Positions 1 through 4,487 of a DNA stretch of 7,357 nucleotides are shown piece by piece. The notes beneath the pieces are model-generated. The model saw only the letters and a program-made list of their open reading frames with translations. It was not told where the DNA came from and searched no databases. The DNA is taken from positions 1 through 7,357 of the forward strand of contig CADCQR010000106.1 in assembly GCA_902803685.1 (NCBI GenBank), given 5' to 3'. The position numbers and the translations under genes are program-made. Origin of the DNA: an uncultured Erysipelotrichaceae bacterium (GTDB lineage Bacteria; Bacillota_I; Bacilli_A; RF39; UBA660). Numbering within the stretch: position 1 is the first letter of the stretch; the number at the start of each line of letters is the position of its first letter.

Positions 1-303
1 ATCAATCTTAATTGATATACGAGTTGGACGATTATCATTTTTCTTAGTTTCTTCAAATTTACTTTTAATACGATTTGCTATAGAGTCCTTTGTCGGTGGA
101 TAAAAACGATATTCTCCATCTTTAAAGATGCATTTCCAATCTGCATGATCTTTCATAAATAATTCCATGGCAGCTTCTTTTCTAAAAGCTACATATCCAT
201 CTGTTGCGACTTGTCTCCCAACAAGGTCATCACCACCCCTTTTTAAGCCGTCACCAATGCCAGCAAAGAATTTTTTGACGTCATCTGCAGTACTATTAGA
301 CAT
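1..303 (-). CDS. Hypothetical protein, N-terminal 101 residues (runs off left edge)
   Basis: The minus strand is open from an ATG at 303-301 to the window edge without a stop, giving 101 codons. The start is well supported: an AGGAGG sits 8 bases upstream (312-317) and a promoter-like pair lies further up. The protein begins MSNSTADDVKKFFAGIGDG. It has a glycine-rich stretch around residues 15-30 (GIGDGLKRGGDD), an acidic/aromatic middle (about 45-75, including HADWKC and FYPPTKD), and a basic, hydrophilic end (about 76-101). I see no signal peptide, membrane segment, metal-binding motif or nucleotide-binding motif, so it is probably cytoplasmic. Its base composition looks less AT-rich than sbcC. 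It lies downstream of thyA-dfrA in the same direction but 334 bases away, so it is probably its own unit. I do not recognise the family and assign no function. Confidence 0.72.
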   Translation of the reverse strand, partial: MSNSTADDVKKFFAGIGDGLKRGGDDLVGRQVATDGYVAFRKEAAMELFMKDHADWKCIFKDGEYRFYPPTKDSIANRIKSKFEETKKNDNRPTRISIKID

Positions 304-311
304 ATATAAAA

Positions 312-317
312 CCTCCT
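312..317 (-). promoter_or_regulatory. Ribosome binding site of the left-edge gene
   Basis: The plus strand reads CCTCCT, which is a full AGGAGG Shine-Dalgarno on the minus strand, 8 bases from the ATG at 303-301. It fixes the start of a gene that cannot be recognised by homology and is the best argument that the open frame is real. Confidence 0.75.
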
Positions 318-337
318 ATAAATAATAATACAATAAT

Positions 338-365
338 ATTATATATATATATTGATTATTGGCAA
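338..365 (-). promoter_or_regulatory. Sigma-A-type promoter for the left-edge gene
   Basis: On the minus strand TTGCCA (365-360) is followed after 16 bases by a perfect TATAAT (343-338). Transcription would start near 331, leaving a leader of about 28 bases that carries the AGGAGG site. The surrounding alternating AT tract (about 341-352) makes chance TATAAT matches easy, so the -10 box alone would be weak evidence. The -35 match and the position relative to a good RBS raise it. Confidence 0.55.
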
Positions 366-387
366 TACTGTTACAGGACAAAAGGCA

Positions 388-443
388 TGAAAAAGTTTTA
401 ACGTGAATTGAAAAAGTTTTAAATTTTACAAAAATAGTGTAAA
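388..443. repeat. 21-bp-phased direct repeats plus adjacent inverted repeat (possible operator)
   Basis: A 14-base unit, TGAAAAAGTTTTAA, occurs exactly at 388-401 and again at 409-422, 21 bases start to start. A degenerate third unit in the same phase (430-443, AAAAATAGTGTAAA) matches at 9 of 14 positions. Overlapping that third unit is a perfect 6-base dyad, TTTACA (425-430) and TGTAAA (438-443), separated by 7 bases. Two-helical-turn spacing puts the units on one DNA face, as for dimeric or tandem regulators. The cluster lies about 25-80 bases upstream of the minus-strand -35 box. It also lies immediately before a possible plus-strand pair (TTTACA 425-430, TATAAT 446-451, spacing 15), which has no obvious gene downstream. 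In such AT-rich DNA, chance is a real alternative. Confidence 0.45.
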
Positions 444-637
444 TTTATAATGACTTGCCAGTTTAAATTAATCAAATTATAAAATTATGGATAATTTTTA
501 GTACGTCTATAGTTAAATATAATTTGTTTTAAGTAATATCTACTGTAAAGTCAAATGTATACAAAAAAGTATTCCATATAAAATAAGGATTCTATCATGC
601 TTTTGTACTGATACTGTTAAATGGTATTTGTCGTAAG

Positions 638-1153
638 TTATTTTCTTGTATATACTAAATGTTTATATGTCATTGGTTCCTCTATATCATCTGCATAATG
701 CACATCTCCAATTTGTTCACAAGTCCAATCATTTTTGTCAAAAGCTGGGAAAAAAGCATCAGCATCATCTTTTGTTTGATCTATCTCCGTTAGGACTAAT
801 TTTTCTGCATATTGTAGCATTTGTTTATAAATAGAAGCTCCACCAATTACCATTATTTCGTCTTTATATTCTTCAATAAATCTTAGTGCCTCGTCTATTG
901 AACGCACCAGTTTTATTTGGGAGTCTTCTTGTAACAAAGAAGTATTATTATGTGTTAGAATGATATGTTGTCTTCCAGGTAGTGGTTTACCACCACGTAA
1001 TGAGAAAAATGTTTTATATCCCATCAACATTGGTTTATTCATTGTTTGTTCTTTAAAAAAACGTAAATCTTCTTTAATTGGCCAGATTAACTTATTGTAT
1101 CTTCCTATTTCTAAATTGCTACCCACTGCAGCAATCATGGTTACATTTTTCAT
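638..1153 (-). CDS. dfrA: Dihydrofolate reductase
   Basis: DHFR reduces dihydrofolate to tetrahydrofolate with NADPH in the cytoplasm, regenerating the cofactor that thymidylate synthase oxidises. At 171 residues it has normal bacterial length and spans the whole domain. Visible landmarks, by alignment from memory with E. coli FolA, are the N-terminal strand ending IAAVGSN, the Met20-like loop with W24, the catalytic acid D29 in KEDLRFF, the MGYKT nucleotide-binding turn (44-48), PLPGR with folate-binding R61 (57-61), VIGG with Y109 (102-109), and T122 in LTEID. Two positions are unusual: the Pro usually before the Trp is Ile23, and the Arg usual in MGRKT is Tyr46. Its ATG starts one base after the thyA stop, with only a weak AGG about 9 bases upstream, so translation is probably coupled to thyA. 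This is a housekeeping-type copy; trimethoprim sensitivity cannot be judged from sequence. folA is an equally valid symbol. Confidence 0.95.
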   Translation of the reverse strand: MKNVTMIAAVGSNLEIGRYNKLIWPIKEDLRFFKEQTMNKPMLMGYKTFFSLRGGKPLPGRQHIILTHNNTSLLQEDSQIKLVRSIDEALRFIEEYKDEIMVIGGASIYKQMLQYAEKLVLTEIDQTKDDADAFFPAFDKNDWTCEQIGDVHYADDIEEPMTYKHLVYTRK

Positions 1154-1154
1154 A

Positions 1155-2339
1155 TTAGATACCTAACTCAAATTTTAGTTGAGGATTCCTTTCCTTTATT
1201 AATTGTTTTGGATAACCTTCTATTTTTATATCCCTTGGCTCTAATTCGTAAAAACTTTTATCAGCTGTAGTAATTGTTGGATTACAATTGACAGGTTCAC
1301 GTTCTAGCATTTCTATAGCTTGCTTGATATGCCTATCATATATTTGGACGTTTACAGGTTTCCAAGTAAATCTTCCAGGCCTTACTCCAATTTCTTTTGC
1401 AATCATTGTGAGTAGGGCAGCATATTGCGTCTGATTAATACAGCCTGCAGTTGCAAAGTCACTTGATCTTTGCGTAAGTGTCATATCTAAATAATATTCT
1501 CCATCTCTATCGTGTCTTATGTTCCAAGTTGTATTATAAGCACAAGGTTTTAATCCATGTGGTTCCTTAAAATCATCTACTTGCCACATATCAATAATCT
1601 GTCTTCTACCGAATGGATTTGTCTTTAATCCATTTATTAGATTATTAATAAAATCTCTTCTCCTTACAGTCTCACCATAACAAGCACCTATTGTAGGGTG
1701 ACAATCCTCATTTAAAATGTAATTACCATCTTTATCTCTTAAAGCCCATTCTTCCCACCAATTATGAATAACTCCATCTTTATCCCAGGTACTTTTTCCA
1801 AGCAATTCATCGAATTTTACTAAATCATTACTTTGTTGCTGATATATCCATAATATTTCTGCTAATGACGCTTCAGTAGCAATAGGTCTAAGTGTTATTA
1901 AAGGACTTTCTCCTTTAGATAAATCGTAAGTACATTCAACACCTGTATTAACACTTAAGGTATGCGCAGGAACACATACTTCTATACAATTTTCAGATTC
2001 GTGTAATTGATCATTTTCACTAAGATATACTTCTTCGTTATTTTTAGTTATAATCATTCTTTTTTCAGGTATGTATCTTGCTCCCTCATACCTATCTTTA
2101 TATACAGGACGTGGATTGGTATCGAGTGTGCCATTTTGTAATATCAAATCAAGAATTTGTTTTGTATACATATCTCCCTTAGTACCACCAGTCTTAAATA
2201 GACTCGTTTTCAACAAACCATTTTTAGAAGTCTCAGGTTTTCTATATTGTGTTTTTGATAAAGTAATTGGACTATCGCCCAATTGCCTCATTGATTCATT
2301 AAACCATTTCAAATCAAAGTTTCTTATACGCTTTGTCAT
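1155..2339 (-). CDS. thyA: Thymidylate synthase, ThyA family (extended form)
   Basis: ThyA converts dUMP to dTMP using methylenetetrahydrofolate, releasing dihydrofolate for the DHFR encoded just downstream. Core motifs are present: PAHTLSV (124-130), ILWIYQQQSND (162-172), the WEEW region (195-198), CYGE (220-223), GRRQI with phosphate-binding R245/R246, catalytic Cys266 in LKPCAYNTTW, RSSD (291-294), N302, Y334 and H337. The pattern resembles the B. subtilis ThyA/phi3T branch, which also lacks His after the catalytic Cys. At 394 residues it is over 100 longer than that branch (about 279). The excess is roughly 50 residues before the core (which begins near DMYTKQIL, 56-63) and roughly 37 inserted at 87-123. 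The His normally two residues before the dUMP-binding Tyr is Gln332, and the C-terminus is FELGI rather than a VAV/VAI-type end. The chosen start has AAGG and AGG elements within 17 bases upstream. It is first in the thyA-dfrA operon. Confidence 0.93.
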   Translation of the reverse strand: MTKRIRNFDLKWFNESMRQLGDSPITLSKTQYRKPETSKNGLLKTSLFKTGGTKGDMYTKQILDLILQNGTLDTNPRPVYKDRYEGARYIPEKRMIITKNNEEVYLSENDQLHESENCIEVCVPAHTLSVNTGVECTYDLSKGESPLITLRPIATEASLAEILWIYQQQSNDLVKFDELLGKSTWDKDGVIHNWWEEWALRDKDGNYILNEDCHPTIGACYGETVRRRDFINNLINGLKTNPFGRRQIIDMWQVDDFKEPHGLKPCAYNTTWNIRHDRDGEYYLDMTLTQRSSDFATAGCINQTQYAALLTMIAKEIGVRPGRFTWKPVNVQIYDRHIKQAIEMLEREPVNCNPTITTADKSFYELEPRDIKIEGYPKQLIKERNPQLKFELGI

Positions 2340-2363
2340 TTTTTAACACCTACCTTCAACTTA

Positions 2364-2392
2364 AGAATAAAATTGTTTTTGATTTTGGTCAA
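2364..2392 (-). promoter_or_regulatory. Candidate promoter of thyA-dfrA
   Basis: On the minus strand TTGACC (2392-2387) is followed after exactly 17 bases by TATTCT (2369-2364). Transcription would begin near 2357, only about 18 bases before the thyA ATG at 2339, so the AAGG ribosome site would sit almost at the RNA 5' end. That short leader is a weakness of this call. No folate or other riboswitch is visible in the leader. Confidence 0.45.
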
Positions 2393-2470
2393 TAAAAAGA
2401 CAATTATTTTACAAATTTATATCGTTAGACATTATTTCGCATATAATATATTTTCTTTTAATAAATCGAA

Positions 2471-2499
2471 TGGAAAAAATTAATCTTTTTTTGTATAAT
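2471..2499 (+). promoter_or_regulatory. Candidate promoter of the zinc-ribbon gene
   Basis: A perfect TATAAT (2494-2499) lies 17 bases after TGGAAA (2471-2476), which matches 4 of 6 positions of the -35 consensus. The start would fall near 2506, giving a leader of about 83 bases that ends in GGAAGGAG (2574-2581), 7 bases before the ATG. The whole 2340-2588 gap is a divergent promoter region between thyA and this gene; I see no other element in it. Confidence 0.5.
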
Positions 2500-2588
2500 G
2501 ATAATGAAATTGATTATATAGTTAAGTGGAAAAGCTGACTTAGTAAAAAAAGTTATACATTTTAGTTAAGATAGGAAGGAGTAAAAAA

Positions 2589-3143
2589 ATGGAAGGAACG
2601 AGTGTAAAAGAGAATCTTTGTTGTTGCCCAGAGTGTGGTAAAGAGAATGAGAAAGATAATCATTTTTGTCTAAATTGTGGTTTCGATTTGCTTAATACAA
2701 ATAGTAATACTAACCAGGTAGTTGCACCACAAACTTTAGTACCGGAAAATATTGAACAAAATCAGGTTCAGGTGAAAAAAGATGTATTTTATTGCCCAGA
2801 ATGCGGTAAAGAAAACGAGCAAGATAATCATTTTTGCTTAAACTGTGGCTTTAATCTATTTAATTTTAAGAATAGCAATCAATCAGCAGGTATTAATCAG
2901 GTAATACAAGAGGAAAATAAATATAAGACGATTTCATGCATTTTGGGAATTTTTTCAGTAATTATAACTGTTTTTCTTCCCCCACTTTTTATTGTTTTCA
3001 TTGTCTTGGCCATATTATCTCTTACAAAAAAACAGTATAAGTCATATGGCATTACGGTACTTATTGGTTATGGCTTGATTATCATTGTTTTTATAGTTCT
3101 GTTTATTATGCTGATAAGTGCCTTTTCAACAATATACTCATAA
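2589..3143 (+). CDS. Double zinc-ribbon membrane protein (DUF4190-like C-terminus)
   Basis: This 184-residue protein has two N-terminal zinc ribbons and a hydrophobic C-terminal half. Each ribbon is a CPEC...CLNC unit with 10 residues between the Cys pairs: C13/C16/C27/C30 and C69/C72/C83/C86. They are joined by a Gln/Asn-rich linker (about 36-64). Two membrane helices follow (about 115-145 and 154-179), separated by a basic LTKKQYKSY turn. The paired helices with a small basic loop resemble DUF4190-type domains, a resemblance judged by eye. There is no signal peptide, so the ribbons are presumably cytoplasmic and anchored by the C-terminal hairpin. The start is set by AAGGAG 7 bases upstream. 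A promoter before it and a terminator after it suggest a single-gene transcript. No function is known to me; zinc binding is inferred from the cysteines. Two extra Cys (C11, C12) directly precede the first ribbon. Confidence 0.85.
   Translation: MEGTSVKENLCCCPECGKENEKDNHFCLNCGFDLLNTNSNTNQVVAPQTLVPENIEQNQVQVKKDVFYCPECGKENEQDNHFCLNCGFNLFNFKNSNQSAGINQVIQEENKYKTISCILGIFSVIITVFLPPLFIVFIVLAILSLTKKQYKSYGITVLIGYGLIIIVFIVLFIMLISAFSTIYS
2625..2852 (+). repeat. Internal duplication: two 60-bp zinc-ribbon units
   Basis: Codons 13-32 (2625-2684) and 69-88 (2793-2852) encode the same 20-residue ribbon with 19 of 20 residues identical, offset by 168 bases. By direct comparison the DNA copies differ at 10 of 60 bases. 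Nine differences are synonymous and one (AAA/CAA) gives Lys22 versus Gln78. The sequence between them, encoding the linker, is not repeated. Confidence 0.9.
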
Positions 3144-3175
3144 AATATTCACTAGTTATTTTATATATTTTGCAT

Positions 3176-3204
3176 AAGAGATTGTAGCTCAGTCTCTTTT
3201 TTTT
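3176..3204 (+). terminator. Intrinsic terminator after the zinc-ribbon gene
   Basis: AAGAGATT (3176-3183) pairs with AGTCTCTT (3191-3198), including one G-U pair, around a 7-base loop. An uninterrupted run of eight T (3197-3204) begins within the 3' arm. It lies 32 bases after the stop codon and separates this gene from sbcDC. Confidence 0.82.
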
Positions 3205-3277
3205 ACGCCAAAGTTTAAAAGATATATAGCATGATAAATAATTATACTTTGTTAAGATATTATTGGATTAATAAAAG

Positions 3278-3286
3278 TGTTATAAT
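3278..3286 (+). promoter_or_regulatory. Extended -10 promoter for sbcDC
   Basis: TGTTATAAT (3278-3286) is a perfect -10 box with the TG extension one base upstream. No good -35 box is found at normal spacing (3258-3263 reads TATTAT), which extended -10 promoters tolerate. Transcription would start near 3293, leaving a leader of about 66 bases ending in AGGAG (3347-3351), 7 bases before the sbcD ATG. No SOS or other operator is recognisable. Confidence 0.5.
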
Positions 3287-3358
3287 TTCTTTATGAACAA
3301 AGAGTAAATAATTTAGATAAAAATTATTTTTTACATATATAAATATAGGAGTGATTTT

Positions 3359-4486
3359 ATGAAGCTATTACACACTAGTGATTTGCATTTAGGTAAAAAT
3401 TTGTTAGATGAATCTTTCTATGAAGATCAAAGATATATTCTTGATGAGATAGTTAAAGTTGTTCAAGATAAAAAAATAGATGTTGTAATGATACCTGGAG
3501 ATATTTATGATAAAAGTATTCCTAGCATAGAAGCTAGTTTGTTATTTGATAAGTTTTTAACTAATTTATCAAAAATGAATGTACGAGTTTTAGTTACTAG
3601 TGGTAACCATGATTCTAATGAGAGATTATCTTACGGCTCTCAAATATTTAATGAGTTTAATATTAATATTGTAACTTCATATGAGGGTAAAATTGAGAAA
3701 ATAGGTATTGAAGATGTTGATTTCTATTTATTACCTTTTTTAAAACCATTTCATTTAAAACCTTATATGTCTGAAAAAGAGTATGCGAACATTAATAACT
3801 CTAACGATATGTTACAATGGATTTTAAAAAGAGAGAACATTGATAAAAGTAAGAAGAACATTTTGCTTGCTCATCAGTTTATAATGTGGGATGGAAAGCT
3901 CCCTGAGCAATGTGAGTCTGAAAGTATCTCGTTAAATAATGTTGGAACATTAGATGCAATAGATGTAAATTTATTAGACGAATTTGATTACGTTGCCTTG
4001 GGGCATATTCATAGACCGCAGAAAATAAAAAGAAATACCGTTAGATATTCAGGGACGCCTTTAAAGTATTCTTTTAGTGAGGCAACTGACAAAAAAAGTG
4101 TGGTAATAATTGACACGGATGATATTGAAAATATACAATTGTTAGAATTAAAGCCACTTCGAAATATGCAAGTATTAAGAGGAACTTTTGAAGAGATTAT
4201 GAATATGAAGCCCAGTGATGATATCATCAAAGTTGAATTAGAAGATGAAAATACCATTATTTCTCCAATGGAGAAAATAAGGCGGAGATTTAAAAATGCA
4301 ATTTCTCTAGTATTCATTAATAAATATGAATCTAATGATACAATTTTATTAAATGAAGTCACGGAAGATGCATCGCCTTATGATTTATTCGCTTCTTTCT
4401 TTAATCAGCAAAACGGTAGAAATATGACAAAAGAAGAAATACAATACATAAAAAATGTTATTGATTCTTTAGAGGAGGATAAGTGA
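3359..4486 (+). CDS. sbcD: Nuclease subunit SbcD (Mre11-type metallophosphoesterase)
   Basis: SbcD is the bacterial Mre11 homologue. With SbcC it forms an ATP-dependent complex that cuts DNA ends, hairpins and protein-blocked ends, and counters palindromes during replication. At 375 residues it has typical family length. All metallophosphoesterase motifs are visible: D8 and H10 in SDLHLG, D48 in PGDIYD, N83-H84-D85 in SGNHDS, H172 in LLAHQF, and H216/H218 in LGHIH. Together they form the two-metal site, so the nuclease should be active. Residues from about 250 match the SbcD C-terminal domain, which contacts the SbcC coiled-coil base. The start has AGGAG 7 bases upstream. The TGA stop lies one base before the sbcC ATG, and the sbcC ribosome site is inside the end of sbcD, so the subunits are probably made by coupled translation. 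Confidence 0.96.
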   Translation: MKLLHTSDLHLGKNLLDESFYEDQRYILDEIVKVVQDKKIDVVMIPGDIYDKSIPSIEASLLFDKFLTNLSKMNVRVLVTSGNHDSNERLSYGSQIFNEFNINIVTSYEGKIEKIGIEDVDFYLLPFLKPFHLKPYMSEKEYANINNSNDMLQWILKRENIDKSKKNILLAHQFIMWDGKLPEQCESESISLNNVGTLDAIDVNLLDEFDYVALGHIHRPQKIKRNTVRYSGTPLKYSFSEATDKKSVVIIDTDDIENIQLLELKPLRNMQVLRGTFEEIMNMKPSDDIIKVELEDENTIISPMEKIRRRFKNAISLVFINKYESNDTILLNEVTEDASPYDLFASFFNQQNGRNMTKEEIQYIKNVIDSLEEDK

Positions 4487-4487
4487 T

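Larger units (their letters stand above)
304..637. other. Intergenic region between dfrA and the left-edge gene
   Basis: This is 334 bases of very AT-rich DNA with no credible open frame on either strand. The only candidates are ATG-started frames of a few to about 13 codons, without ribosome binding sites. It holds the promoter and RBS of the left-edge gene and the repeat cluster at 388-443. I find no convincing intrinsic terminator after dfrA: the only pairings near its end are 4-5 base, AT-rich stems, for example around 612-627, without a following U-tract. Read-through from thyA-dfrA into the left gene is therefore possible. Confidence 0.6.

Noticed and set aside
541..637. Possible terminator after dfrA
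   Set aside because: Only 4-5 base AT-rich stems (such as ATAC/GTAT pairings) without a proper T-run on the minus strand.
304..637. Small ORF in the dfrA downstream gap (for example a 13-codon minus-strand frame near 560-600)
   Set aside because: No ribosome binding site and no length or composition support.
646..1166. Plus-strand open frames opposite dfrA (646-834 and 960-1166)
   Set aside because: They are antisense to a clearly identified DHFR, have no ribosome binding sites and encode protein-like sequence only by chance.
1166..1184. Short inverted repeat CTCAA/TTGAG at the end of thyA
   Set aside because: It is only five pairs within coding sequence, too weak to be a terminator, and dfrA directly follows.
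2071..2346. Plus-strand open frame opposite the thyA start
   Set aside because: It is a shadow of thyA, with no ribosome site and no recognisable domain.
2340..2588. Folate or other riboswitch ahead of thyA
   Set aside because: The likely leader is very short and no conserved riboswitch core or stable paired helices are visible.
4009..4362. Minus-strand open frame inside sbcD
   Set aside because: It overlaps the well-supported SbcD C-terminal region; the hydrophobic, Ser/Ile-rich translation is typical of antisense to AT-rich coding DNA.
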